NCBI GenBank assembly: GCA_021323635.1
Contig: JAJPKQ010000036.1
Location: forward strand, 1 to 64,000
Reading direction: 5' to 3'
DNA: 64,000 bases
Origin: a bacterium
GTDB lineage: Bacteria; Actinomycetota; Thermoleophilia; Solirubrobacterales; Solirubrobacteraceae
Position 1 is the first letter of the stretch. The number at the start of each line of letters is the position of its first letter. This document shows positions 9,191 through 17,952 of this stretch, piece after piece. Below the pieces are notes generated by a model. It had not been told where the DNA came from. It worked only from the letters and a program-made list of their open reading frames with translations, and did not search any database. The translations under genes and the position numbers were made by a program.

Positions 9191-10047
9191 TGGCAGGCTC
9201 AGTGCCATCCACGGGCAGCCGTCTCGGTCAAGGCGCCGGTCGGCGGGAGCTTGTCGTGCTCGCCAACCAGCCCTGTGGCCCCTACCGGTTGCTGCAGGTC
9301 GACGATCCGCACGGAGCGACGCCGCAGCCGGGGCAGTTTGCGATGCTGAGCGCGCTCGAGGGCTGGGGGGCGGGGGCTGACGGGCGCCCATACCTGCCGC
9401 GCGCGCTCTCCTATGCTCGCCATCGCGACGGGCAGGCGCACTTTCTGATCGCGGAGGTCGGCCCTGGCACCAAGCGCCTGTGCGCGCTTGCTCCCGGCGA
9501 GCGTGTCGGGATGCTTGGGCCGCTCGGGCGCCCCTTCCAGCGCGCCGCCGACGCGCAGGCGCATGTCCTGCTGGTTGGCGGCGGCATCGGCATCGCGCCC
9601 CTGCTCGCGCTCTGCGATCTGCTGCCCGGCAGGGCACACGCGCTCTTTGGCTTTCGCGATGCCTCCTGCGCCCAGGCGGCGGAGCTCTGCGAGCGGCCTG
9701 CTGCGCTGCAGATCGCGACAGACGACGGCTCCGTCGGGAGGCGCGGGAGCGCTGTCGAGCTGCTTGTGGCGGAGCTTGCGCGTGCGCGGCAGGCCGCGGC
9801 GTCAGCCGGTCGGCAGGTGGTGGTGGCAGGCTGCGGGCCGCCACCGATGCTCGAGGCGCTGCGTCGCTTCTGCCGGGAGCGCGATCTGGCATGCGAGCTA
9901 TCCGTCGAGGCGCCCATGGCGTGCGGATACGGCGCCTGCCACGGCTGCGTGCTCGAGCTGCGCGAGGGCTCCTACGCACGCGCCTGCATCGAGGGGCCCG
10001 TCTTTGCCGGCGAGCGCCTTGGCCCGATTCCGGACTACGAGGCGTGA
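9190..10047 (+). CDS. pyrK: Dihydroorotate dehydrogenase B electron-transfer subunit
   Basis: Passes electrons from the PyrD flavin to NAD+. It has a ferredoxin-reductase-like FAD domain (RPYLPRALSYAR), an NAD-binding glycine motif GGGIGIAPLLAL, and a C-terminal 2Fe-2S cluster in CGYGACHGC with a later cysteine in ARACIEGP. ATG 9190 (285 residues) is chosen because it overlaps the carB stop and the upstream open frame is carB shadow. It pairs with the class 1B PyrD that follows. Confidence 0.92.
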   Translation: MAGSVPSTGSRLGQGAGRRELVVLANQPCGPYRLLQVDDPHGATPQPGQFAMLSALEGWGAGADGRPYLPRALSYARHRDGQAHFLIAEVGPGTKRLCALAPGERVGMLGPLGRPFQRAADAQAHVLLVGGGIGIAPLLALCDLLPGRAHALFGFRDASCAQAAELCERPAALQIATDDGSVGRRGSAVELLVAELARARQAAASAGRQVVVAGCGPPPMLEALRRFCRERDLACELSVEAPMACGYGACHGCVLELREGSYARACIEGPVFAGERLGPIPDYEA

Positions 10048-10054
10048 GCGCCCG

Positions 10055-11065
10055 ATGCCAGCCGATCGCCAAGGCGCTCGCCCGCCGGTGAGGATCAGCA
10101 GCGCAGGGGCCTTGGAGCTCTGTGGAATCGCGCTTGCGCATCCGGTCATCAACGGGTCAGGGACCTATGACCTGCGCGCGGCGCTGTCGGTTTTCGGGCA
10201 GGCCTTGCTCGATGCGATGCCATTTGCCGCCTACGTCTCCAAGACCATCACGATCGCGCCGCGGCAAGGGAACCCGCCGCCGCGCCTCTGGGAGTCCTCT
10301 GCCGGCCTCCTCAACTCGATCGGCCTGCCCAACCCAGGGCTGCGGGCCTATTTGGAGGAGGAGCTGCCACTGCTGGAGCAGCTGTCGGTCCCGCTGATCA
10401 CGAACGTGATGGGCGCTGACGTGGATGAGATCCGCGAGCTCTTTGAGGCCTGCTCCGAGCAGCCGGCGATCGCTGCGGTCGAGCTGAACGTCTCCTGTCC
10501 GAACGTCAAGGACGGCCTCGACATCGGCTCGGACCCGCGCACCCTCCACGAAGTCCTCCGCAAAACGCGCGCGGCGCTCAGCAAGCCGTTGATCGTCAAG
10601 TTGACGCCAAACACCGCAGATGTTGCCGCGTGCGCGGCGGCGGCAGAGCAGGCCGGGGCCGATGCGCTCTCGCTGATCAACACCCTCCGCGCTGCTGCGA
10701 TGCGCTCTGACGGGCGTCCGTGGCTTGGCGCGCGCAGCGGTGGGCTCTCAGGGCCGGCGATCCGCCCGATTGCGCTGGCACAGGTTGCAGCCGTCGCCGA
10801 GCGTGTGCAGATCCCGGTGATCGGCATGGGCGGCATCCAGAGCGCGCGTCACGCGCGCGACTTCCTCGCAGCGGGCGCAAGCGTCGTGGCGGTCGGCACC
10901 GAGTCCTTCCGCGACCCCTTCCTCGCGGCGCGGATCGCCGCCGAGCTGAGCGGCGAGCGCGCACTCGCGAATTTCGCGCGCAGCGCTGCGATTGCGGCGC
11001 CTGCGCCGAACCGGCAGGGCGCTCGCAGGGCAGGTTGCGAGCCCGCGCGCGCTGAAACAGAGTGA
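10055..11065 (+). CDS. pyrD: Dihydroorotate dehydrogenase, class 1B catalytic subunit
   Basis: FMN enzyme oxidising dihydroorotate to orotate. The active-base cysteine lies in ELNVSCPNVKDG (about residue 148), which with the preceding pyrK marks the NAD-dependent type 1B. FMN contacts are in INTLRAAAMRSDGRPWLGARSGGLSGPAI and VIGMGGIQSARHARDFLAAGAS. ATG 10055 (336 residues) or GTG 10088 could be the start; the family usually begins near the latter. It is the last pyr gene: pyrF, often next in relatives, is not here. Confidence 0.95.
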   Translation: MPADRQGARPPVRISSAGALELCGIALAHPVINGSGTYDLRAALSVFGQALLDAMPFAAYVSKTITIAPRQGNPPPRLWESSAGLLNSIGLPNPGLRAYLEEELPLLEQLSVPLITNVMGADVDEIRELFEACSEQPAIAAVELNVSCPNVKDGLDIGSDPRTLHEVLRKTRAALSKPLIVKLTPNTADVAACAAAAEQAGADALSLINTLRAAAMRSDGRPWLGARSGGLSGPAIRPIALAQVAAVAERVQIPVIGMGGIQSARHARDFLAAGASVVAVGTESFRDPFLAARIAAELSGERALANFARSAAIAAPAPNRQGARRAGCEPARAETE

Positions 11066-11126
11066 GGCTCAAGTTGAGGCTTATATAAAGGTGTAGGGTG
11101 AGCTTGCGCAGCGGGCAGAGTGTGTG

Positions 11127-11132
11127 TAGACT
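11127..11132 (+). promoter_or_regulatory. -10 box of mihF (leaderless)
   Basis: TAGACT ends 8 nt before ATG 11141. There is no Shine-Dalgarno in the gap. Confidence 0.45.
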
Positions 11133-11140
11133 CGCCGGCC

Positions 11141-11593
11141 ATGGTCAGCGCAGCCGAACGAACCGACAACAGCGCCGGTGGCCGCGATGCCGCCGGGTTT
11201 CGAGCAGGAGGAGCGGCAGTGAAGGAGAGAGGTCATGGATCACCGGCATCGGCGCCGGCCTCAGCGGCTCAGGGTGCGGATGCTCCCACGCCGGAGCGCT
11301 CACTGGCGCAGCGCCTGGACGCGCTGGCGCGGGCCAACGAGGTGCGCACTGCGCGCGCACAGCTCAAGCGCGATCTGAAGGGCGGCCGGCGCAGCTTCGA
11401 CGAGCTGCTTGTGGATACGCCCGACTATCTGCAGACTGCCAAGGTCTTCGACATGCTGCTTGCGGTGCCCAAGTTTGGGCGCGTGAAGGTGAACAAGATC
11501 CTGATCACCTGTCGCATCTCGCCGAGCAAGACGATCGGCGGCCTCTCCGAGCGCCAGCGTACCGAGCTGGTAGAGCTGCTGCGTCGCCGCTGA
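11141..11593 (+). CDS. mihF: Integration host factor, actinobacterial type
   Basis: Small nucleoid-associated DNA-binding protein of the mycobacterial IHF family, unrelated to E. coli IHF. The conserved core runs from RSLAQRLDALARANEVRTAR through GRVKVNKILITCRISPSKTIGGLSERQR in pieces, including the helix-two-turn-helix KFGRVKVNKIL. Two starts compete. ATG 11141 has a -10 box 8 nt upstream (leaderless, 150 residues). GTG 11219 has AGGAGGAG 5 nt upstream and gives 124 residues, closer to the family length of about 105. The extra N-terminus is low complexity. gmk follows, as in other actinobacteria. Confidence 0.9.
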   Translation: MVSAAERTDNSAGGRDAAGFRAGGAAVKERGHGSPASAPASAAQGADAPTPERSLAQRLDALARANEVRTARAQLKRDLKGGRRSFDELLVDTPDYLQTAKVFDMLLAVPKFGRVKVNKILITCRISPSKTIGGLSERQRTELVELLRRR

Positions 11594-11660
11594 GGTGGCT
11601 GCGCCGGGTCCGCTCGCGGCCGTCCTTGAGGATCGCGAGGTCGTCAGCGGGGGGCGGACG

Positions 11661-11666
11661 TAGAGT
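11661..11666 (+). promoter_or_regulatory. -10 box of gmk (leaderless)
   Basis: TAGAGT lies 6 nt before ATG 11673. This favours ATG 11673 over the in-frame TTG 11667. Confidence 0.45.
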
Positions 11667-11672
11667 TTGGGC

Positions 11673-12254
11673 ATGGCGGCGGGAGAGCAGTGCATCTTTG
11701 TGATAACCGGGCCCTCGGGCGTCGGCAAGGGGACGCTGATCCGTGCTCTGCGGCAGCGCATCCCCAAGCTCGCGCTGTCGGTGTCTGCGACCACGCGTGC
11801 CCCGCGCGAGGGCGAGCGCGACGGCGTCGACTACCACTTCCTCAGCGAGGCGGAATTTGAGCGGCGTGTGCAGGAGGGGGAGTTCCTGGAGCACGTACAC
11901 TACGCAGGTGCAAGCTACGGCACGCTGCGCTCCGAGCTCCAGCAGAGCATCGCCAAAGGACGCCCGATCGTGCTCGAGATCGAGGTGCAGGGCGCGCGCC
12001 TGGTGCGCGCCGCGCTGCCCGAGGCGACCCTCATCTTCATTGCGCCTCCGTCGCTCGAGGAGCTGCGCCGACGGCTGCAGGCGCGGGGGACCGACTCGAG
12101 CGAGAAGGTCGCGCAGCGACTCACCCTCGCCGAGCAGGAGCTGCGTGCCCAGTCAGAGTTCGCCCATGTCGTTGAGAACGACACCCTCGAGCGCGCCCTC
12201 GCGGAGCTCGAGGCGATCGTGCGCGCCAGCTGCTCGCTGCTCCAGGGCGCCTGA
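11673..12254 (+). CDS. gmk: Guanylate kinase
   Basis: Phosphorylates GMP to GDP. The P-loop GPSGVGKGT is near the N-terminus, and TTRAPREGERDGVDYHF is the GMP-binding signature. EIEVQGARLVR, then a lid and adenine region, complete a normal 193-residue enzyme. It sits between mihF and rpoZ in the conserved actinobacterial order. Confidence 0.97.
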   Translation: MAAGEQCIFVITGPSGVGKGTLIRALRQRIPKLALSVSATTRAPREGERDGVDYHFLSEAEFERRVQEGEFLEHVHYAGASYGTLRSELQQSIAKGRPIVLEIEVQGARLVRAALPEATLIFIAPPSLEELRRRLQARGTDSSEKVAQRLTLAEQELRAQSEFAHVVENDTLERALAELEAIVRASCSLLQGA

Positions 12255-12279
12255 GCGCGCGCTCCGGTGGTGCTGCCGC

Positions 12280-12285
12280 TATGCT
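12280..12285 (+). promoter_or_regulatory. -10 box of rpoZ (leaderless)
   Basis: TATGCT lies 9 nt before ATG 12295 and no ribosome-binding site separates them. Confidence 0.5.
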
Positions 12286-12294
12286 TGAGGCAGG

Positions 12295-12522
12295 ATGATC
12301 GCACCCCGAATCGACAAGCTGCTGGAGCATGTTGACTCCAACTACGCCGCTGTGATCGTCGCGGCCAAGCGCTCGCGCCAGATCAACAACTACTACCGCA
12401 ACCGCGGCGAAGGGACATTTGACGAATTCCCGCCGCCGATGGTGCAGACTAAGTCCAAGAGCTACCTGACGATCGCGCTCGAAGAGGTGGCTGCGGGCAA
12501 GATCGCCTACCACTACCGCTAG
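12295..12522 (+). CDS. rpoZ: RNA polymerase omega subunit
   Basis: Small subunit that helps assemble and stabilise RNA polymerase by clamping the beta' subunit. The 75-residue protein shows the omega pattern: RIDKLLEHVDSNYAAVIVAAKRSRQIN, then YYRNRGEG and a C-terminal ALEEVAAGKIAYHYR. The short length and position between gmk and coaBC are as expected for actinobacteria. Confidence 0.95.
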   Translation: MIAPRIDKLLEHVDSNYAAVIVAAKRSRQINNYYRNRGEGTFDEFPPPMVQTKSKSYLTIALEEVAAGKIAYHYR

Positions 12523-12557
12523 GAACAGGCGCCCTCGCAGCGCCTCGGGCGGCACTC

Positions 12558-13841
12558 ATGGCACGCATCCTGCTTGGAGTGAGCGGCGGGATCGCCGCCT
12601 ACAAGGCGCTTGAGCTTGTGCGCCTGGCCACGGGCTCTGGCCATGCCGTGCGGGTGATTCAGACTCCCGCCAGCAGGCGCTTCGTCGGCCCAGACTCCTT
12701 CGTCGCGCTCAGCGGCGCTCCGGTCCTCTTCTTCGAGGACGAAGCGGACCCGCTGCGGGGCGCATATCCGGGCGAGGAGCCCGCAGGCGAGCTGCCGATC
12801 AGCCACCTTGCGCTCGCGGAGCGCGCCGATCTCTATCTGATCGCGCCGGCTACCGCCAACACCATCGCGAAGCTTGCCCACGGCTTCGCCGACAACCTGC
12901 TCACGGCGGCGGCCCTTGCCTGCCGGGCGCCGCTGCTGGTGGCCCCGGCGATGAACGAGCGCATGTATCTGCACCCTGCGACCCAGCAGGCGCTCTCGCA
13001 GCTAAAGGCACGGGGCGTGCAGGTGATCGCCCCCGGGCGTGGGCGCCTTGCCAGCCGCGGCGAGGAGGGATGGGGGCGCCTTGCGGAGCCGGGCGAGCTG
13101 CTGGCACGCTGCGAGCAGGCGCTGGCTGGGGGCGATGGGCATGAGCATGAGCGGAGCCTGGCCTGGCTGCGCGGGCGTCGCGTGCTGGTCAGCGCCGGTG
13201 GCACGCGCGAGCCGATCGACGCGGTGCGCTTCCTCGGCAACCGCTCCTCAGGGCGGATGGGCTACGCGCTTGCGGGCGCGGCGAGCAGGGCCGGGGCTGA
13301 GGTGATGCTGGTGTCCGCAAACGCGCAGCTTCCCGCCCCCGCCGGCGTGCGCGTGCTGGCGGTGCAGAGCGCGGCCGATCTGGAGCGTGAGATGATCGCT
13401 GCCTCCCCCTCCGCGGATCTGATCATGATGGCGGCAGCGGTCGCAGACTTTCGCCCCCGCGAGCCCGCCGATGGCAAGATCAAGCGTGCGGGGCGAAAGC
13501 GGCTGACGATCGAGCTCGAGCGCACCGGCGACATCCTCGCGCAGCTGGTGGGGGCCAGGCGCGCGGGACAGCTGATCGTCGGCTTTGCGGCTGAGCACGG
13601 CGAAGCCGGCATCCTCGAGGCGCGGCGCAAGCTGAAGGAGAAGGGCGTCGACGCGATCGTCTACAACGACATCGCCGATCCGACGCTTGGCTTCGACGCA
13701 GAGGAAAACGCTGTGACCGTGCTGGCGCACGAGGGAGAGCGCCGCCTGGCGCGCGCCCCAAAGCCCACGATTGCCGAGGGCATCCTGACCGCGCTGCACG
13801 AGCTTGGGGCAACGCGGCAGCTGGCTGATACATCCGCCTAG
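12558..13841 (+). CDS. coaBC: Phosphopantothenoylcysteine decarboxylase / phosphopantothenate-cysteine ligase
   Basis: Bifunctional coenzyme A enzyme. The N-terminal CoaC flavoprotein domain starts ILLGVSGGIAAYKALELVR and carries the substrate motif APAMNERMY near residue 132. The C-terminal CoaB ligase begins at RVLVSAGGTREPIDAVRFLGNRSSGRMG (about 215-242), followed by AAAVADFRP and the substrate lysine region KIKRAG. 427 residues is slightly longer than usual because of a loop before the CoaB domain. It ends the gmk-rpoZ-coaBC unit. Confidence 0.96.
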   Translation: MARILLGVSGGIAAYKALELVRLATGSGHAVRVIQTPASRRFVGPDSFVALSGAPVLFFEDEADPLRGAYPGEEPAGELPISHLALAERADLYLIAPATANTIAKLAHGFADNLLTAAALACRAPLLVAPAMNERMYLHPATQQALSQLKARGVQVIAPGRGRLASRGEEGWGRLAEPGELLARCEQALAGGDGHEHERSLAWLRGRRVLVSAGGTREPIDAVRFLGNRSSGRMGYALAGAASRAGAEVMLVSANAQLPAPAGVRVLAVQSAADLEREMIAASPSADLIMMAAAVADFRPREPADGKIKRAGRKRLTIELERTGDILAQLVGARRAGQLIVGFAAEHGEAGILEARRKLKEKGVDAIVYNDIADPTLGFDAEENAVTVLAHEGERRLARAPKPTIAEGILTALHELGATRQLADTSA

Positions 13842-13878
13842 CGACGCGAGTCCTCAGCGCGGAGAGGACATTCGGCCC

Positions 13879-13884
13879 TAGAGT
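13879..13884 (+). promoter_or_regulatory. -10 box of the TPR gene (leaderless)
   Basis: TAGAGT lies 7 nt before ATG 13892, supporting ATG 13892 rather than GTG 13883 as the start. Confidence 0.45.
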
Positions 13885-13891
13885 GGAGGGG

Positions 13892-14290
13892 ATGGGCAGC
13901 AATCACGATGAGATTCCCGAGCAGAGCGTCTATGAGCTGTACACGCGCGGCAGCGAGCTGCTGCGACAGGGCGACTATCACGCGGCGATAGTCCCGCTCA
14001 GCCGCGCTCGCGACCTCGAGCCCGACAAGACCTCGATCCGCGAGGCGCTCGGGCGCGCGCTCTTTCATGCCCAGCACTACGAGGGAGCGGCGGCCGAGTT
14101 TCGCGCGGTGACCGAGGCGGCGCCAACCAACGACTACGCGCTCTTCTGCCTGGGTCGCTCGATGCAGCTGCTCGGGCGCCACCGCGAGGCCTGCAACCCG
14201 CTCGCTCTCGCCTGCTCGCTCTCGCCCGAGCGCGAGGACTACCGCCGCTATCGCGATCGCGCGCGTCGCGACGCGCACCGCGGCGCCTGA
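13892..14290 (+). CDS. Tetratricopeptide-repeat protein
   Basis: 132-residue soluble protein made of about three TPR-like helical hairpins: YELYTRGSELLRQGDYHAAIVPLSRA, then IREALGRALFHAQHYEGAAAEFRAV, then YALFCLGRSMQLLGRHREACNPLALA (each motif given in part). TPR units bind partner proteins; no enzymatic domain is present and the partner is unknown. The start is supported by a -10 box. It is a monocistronic gene downstream of coaBC. Confidence 0.8.
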   Translation: MGSNHDEIPEQSVYELYTRGSELLRQGDYHAAIVPLSRARDLEPDKTSIREALGRALFHAQHYEGAAAEFRAVTEAAPTNDYALFCLGRSMQLLGRHREACNPLALACSLSPEREDYRRYRDRARRDAHRGA

Positions 14291-14380
14291 GAGACGGCGC
14301 GAGTGGGCGCGGTTTCTCCGTGGGCGCTCAGCGCCTGGCGGCCCGATCTCCCGTCAGCTTGCACCAGCCGACACGTAATC

Positions 14381-14423
14381 TGACGACGTGATACGTCACG
14401 AACCTCTCACACCGTGTGAGAGG
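14381..14423 (+). promoter_or_regulatory. Tandem palindromes, probable operator
   Basis: Two neighbouring inverted repeats. CGTGA-TACG-TCACG spans 14387-14400, nested in TGACG...CGTCA (14381-14399). CCTCTCACAC at 14403-14412 and GTGTGAGAGG at 14414-14423 form perfect 10-bp arms around a single C. There is no T-run, so these look like protein-binding sites, probably for the collagen-like gene downstream, rather than a terminator. Confidence 0.45.
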
Positions 14424-14516
14424 CGCAGACGCCCCTCGATGGGTGCGCGGGCGCGCTGGGAGAACACGAAGGAGCCGTCGGATAGGTGGCAAGATCGCCC
14501 AGGCGATTGCCCGGGC

Positions 14517-14666
14517 ATGCGGGGGAGGGACGGAACTGGCATCGGGGCACGCGCGCTCGGTGTTGTAGCGACACTCGTAATCGTCTCGGCGCTCTTCATA
14601 AACACAGAGCAGGGCGCTGCTTTAAGGGGCGATCGCGATTCGTGCTTCCGCTTTTTTCTTCTTTGA
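14517..14666 (+). other. Short ORF with signal-like segment, possible 5' part of the collagen-like gene
   Basis: From ATG 14517 this frame encodes MRGRDGTGIGARALGVV, a hydrophobic run (ATLVIVSALFI), then [10 protein letters not shown] and a TGA stop at 14664-14666. The same frame is open back to GTG 14388. A basic start plus hydrophobic core looks like a signal peptide or anchor, which the Gly-X-Y ORF in the +1 frame lacks. The last sense codon and stop are CTT TGA, the same slip site as in prfB, and a +1 shift there leads straight into [13 protein letters not shown]. Whether this is a frameshift, an indel or chance is open. Confidence 0.4.
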
Positions 14667-14793
14667 GAGCTGTAGTCCGGCTGGACCCACAGGCCCGACG
14701 GGTCCCATCGGCGCCACCGGCCCCACCGGCGAAAAGGCCGCCACAGGCGCAACCGGCGAACGCGGTGAAGCGGGAGCTACGGGCGCCGCGGGC

Positions 14794-15393
14794 GTGACCG
14801 GGGTGAGCGGTCCGACCGGCGCAACAGGCGCCTCCGGAACAGCGGGCTCCACCGGTCCAACTGGAGCGACCGGAGCGACCGGGATCGGCGCAACCGGCGC
14901 AAGCGGCGCCCCTGGGGCGTCGGGGGCGACCGGCCCGACCGGAGCGGGTTCGGTTGCCACCTTCGCCGCACTCGAAATTCCTGGCTCGGGAGGCAAAGCA
15001 AACCGTGAAGTCAAGGCCGGCGAATGTCTGTGCAGCACCGCCACCGGGTCACCCGGTCAGGTAAAATGCCCAGAAGCGGTCAGCGCCGGTGGCTTCACCG
15101 AAGACGCGGCGCTCCTTGGCCCGATGCCGGTGGGCGGTGCGACCGTTAGCGATCTCTACGCGGTCACGAACGGCAAGGCCGAACACGCCGAAGAAGCGAC
15201 GGTTGCAGTGATCGACAACTCCGTGGGCAAGACGCTGATGAGCTGCGCGGCGAAGAGCGGCTCGCCCAGCTCCTGCAGCGCCAGCCGCACGGGCAGCGCA
15301 TCTGAAGGTCATTACAACGAGGTCAAGATTGCTATCAAGTCCGAAAGCCCCGGCCTCGAACGCAAATCCTGGCGCGTGACCTTCCGCTACTGA
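14794..15393 (+). CDS. Collagen-like Gly-X-Y repeat surface protein
   Basis: From GTG 14794 the protein has about 16 Gly-X-Y triplets rich in GAT and GPT ([18 protein letters not shown] and on). These are followed by a non-repetitive domain of about 145 residues starting [20 protein letters not shown], with four cysteines and a beta-rich look. The repeats continue in frame upstream to about 14683 with no start codon, so the true 5' end is probably further up and in another frame. It uses GAA for glutamate more than its neighbours do. Likely secreted or on the cell surface; the C-terminal domain is not recognised. Confidence 0.65.
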   Translation: MTGVSGPTGATGASGTAGSTGPTGATGATGIGATGASGAPGASGATGPTGAGSVATFAALEIPGSGGKANREVKAGECLCSTATGSPGQVKCPEAVSAGGFTEDAALLGPMPVGGATVSDLYAVTNGKAEHAEEATVAVIDNSVGKTLMSCAAKSGSPSSCSASRTGSASEGHYNEVKIAIKSESPGLERKSWRVTFRY

Positions 15394-15416
15394 GCGGGGA
15401 CAAGCCACTGGTATCG

Positions 15417-15444
15417 CTGCGGGCGGGCATTGACCCTCCCGCAG
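15417..15444 (+). terminator. Stem-loop after the collagen-like gene
   Basis: CTGCGGGCGGG (15417-15427) pairs with CCCTCCCGCAG (15434-15444) with one mismatch, around the loop CATTGA. It starts 24 nt after the stop codon. No U-run follows, so it may be a Rho-assisted terminator or a 3' stabiliser. Confidence 0.45.
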
Positions 15445-15569
15445 CATATGCCGGCCTGCTCGGATGCGCTCCCGGTCGCGCCGACGTTGCGGCGCCTGGC
15501 CTCGCTGCCGGCCCGCAGCCGCCCAGCTGCAAGCGCCGATGCGCCTAAGCGCACAATGATGGCCGGTGC

Positions 15570-15575
15570 TATCCT
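15570..15575 (+). promoter_or_regulatory. Possible -10 box of the rimP-nusA operon
   Basis: TATCCT about 85 nt before rimP would give a leader of about 78 nt that contains the hairpin at 15623-15647. No convincing -35 is visible. Confidence 0.3.
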
Positions 15576-15622
15576 CAGCGCACAGCTTTCGGGCTGGCGC
15601 AAGAGCGTCGGCAGCTTCTTCG

Positions 15623-15647
15623 AAGGTGGGCGCTCGCCCGCCTTTTT
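15623..15647 (+). terminator. Intrinsic terminator-like hairpin in the rimP leader (attenuator)
   Basis: AAGGTGGGC pairs with GCCCGCCTT (one G-U) around the loop GCTC and is followed by a T-run, 14 nt before the rimP ATG. A terminator directly before an essential operon implies regulated read-through, consistent with NusA-dependent feedback at nusA operons. It also separates the operon from the collagen-like gene. Confidence 0.6.
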
Positions 15648-15660
15648 ACTTTCATACACC

Positions 15661-16140
15661 ATGAGCATCACAGCCATCCAACAGCAAGTAGAAGACGAGC
15701 TCGCCGAGCACGAGCCCGAGGTCGAGGTGCTGCTCGCGGAGGTCATCGGCGGGCGCACGCTGCGCGTCTACATCGACCATCCCGCGGGCGTGACGCTCGG
15801 GCTCTGCGAGCGCGTCAGCGCCGTGCTCTCGCCGCTGCGCTCACGCTACGCGCTCGAGGTCTCCTCGCCCGGCACACGCCGCCCGCTGACCAAGCCCGCG
15901 CACTTCCGCCGCTATGTCGGCCGCCGCGCGCGCGTGCGCACGCGCGGCCCGATCAGCGCCCTCCCCGCGGCGGCGCCGGAGCGCCGCTCCGGGCGTCGCC
16001 GCCACGAGCGCCCGCGCGCTCTCTCAGTGACCGGCGAGCTGCTCGACGCCACCGACAACGAGATCACGCTTGCTGTCGGCGAGGGCGTGATCGCGATCCC
16101 CTACAGCGAGATCAGCCGCTCGAACCTGACGGAGCACTGA
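15661..16140 (+). CDS. rimP: Ribosome maturation factor RimP
   Basis: Needed for 30S subunit maturation. The 159-residue protein has the two-domain RimP pattern: EVEVLLAEVIGGRTLRVYIDHPAGVTLGLCERVS, then LEVSSPGTRRPLTKPAHFRRYVGRRARV (motifs in part), and an Sm-like C-terminal domain ending IPYSEISRSNL. An arginine-rich insertion (about residues 96-120) lies in the second domain. The start at ATG 15661 matches the family; the longer upstream frame is not coding. One base separates it from nusA. Confidence 0.93.
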   Translation: MSITAIQQQVEDELAEHEPEVEVLLAEVIGGRTLRVYIDHPAGVTLGLCERVSAVLSPLRSRYALEVSSPGTRRPLTKPAHFRRYVGRRARVRTRGPISALPAAAPERRSGRRRHERPRALSVTGELLDATDNEITLAVGEGVIAIPYSEISRSNLTEH

Positions 16141-16141
16141 G

Positions 16142-17599
<1,458 letters not shown>

Positions 17600-17613
17600 C
17601 CGCCGCAAAGCAA

Positions 17614-17952
17614 CTGCGAACCTGTGTCGGCTGTGGGCGCAAGGCCCCGAAGGCAGCTCTGATCCGGCTTGCGGCGCGCGCTCGCACCAGCGATGGTCGG
17701 CTGCGGGTGACAGTTGACAAGCGTCAGCGCCTGCCCGGGCGTGGCGCCTATCTCTGCCGCTCAGAGCTCGATCGCGGTAACGTGGCCCCGGGCTGCCTGC
17801 AGGCCGCGATGCGCCGCTCCGCTATCGCTCGCGCGCTGCGCGCGCCGCTCGCGGAGCTCGAGCTCGCCCGTCGGTGCCAGCCCAGCGCCGCAGCCGCCGG
17901 CGACCCGCCGCTGCTGGACAAAGGACGCCAAGCACATAGAATCGAGCACTAG
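17614..17952 (+). CDS. ylxR: YlxR-family (DUF448) RNA-binding protein
   Basis: The frame between nusA and infB encodes RTCVGCGRKAPKAALIRL, then GRLRVTVDKRQRLPGRGAYLC, the two signature blocks of YlxR. It ends HRIEH at the TAG overlapping the infB GTG. No ATG, GTG or TTG lies in frame before RTCVGC back to the stop at 17494, so a rare start is implied: CTG 17614 just before it, or ATA 17596. The first GTG (17707) would delete the conserved CVGCG motif. The protein is about 112 residues with an Ala/Arg-rich tail. Confidence 0.75.
   Translation: MRTCVGCGRKAPKAALIRLAARARTSDGRLRVTVDKRQRLPGRGAYLCRSELDRGNVAPGCLQAAMRRSAIARALRAPLAELELARRCQPSAAAAGDPPLLDKGRQAHRIEH
17937..17942 (+). promoter_or_regulatory. 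-10 box of infB (leaderless)
   Basis: TAGAAT inside the end of ylxR, 9 nt before GTG 17952. It could give infB its own leaderless transcript inside the operon. Confidence 0.4.

Larger units (their letters stand above)
14291..14793 (+). other. Intergenic region upstream of the collagen-like gene
   Basis: About 500 nt without a firmly identified gene. It contains two adjacent palindromes (14381-14423), an open frame with a hydrophobic signal-like segment (14517-14666), a T-rich patch at 14652-14664, and the first Gly-X-Y repeats from about 14683 in the frame of the downstream collagen-like ORF but without a start codon. It is noticeably poorer in GC around 14570-14665 than the flanks. Confidence 0.6.

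Noticed and set aside
14690-14945. Short tandem repeats that might be a CRISPR or satellite array
   Set aside because: They are codon-phased Gly-X-Y triplets of a collagen-like protein with no constant repeat/spacer structure.
15430-15660. GTG/TTG-started N-terminal extension of RimP
   Set aside because: The frame passes through the terminator hairpin and has no RimP-like sequence before ATG 15661.
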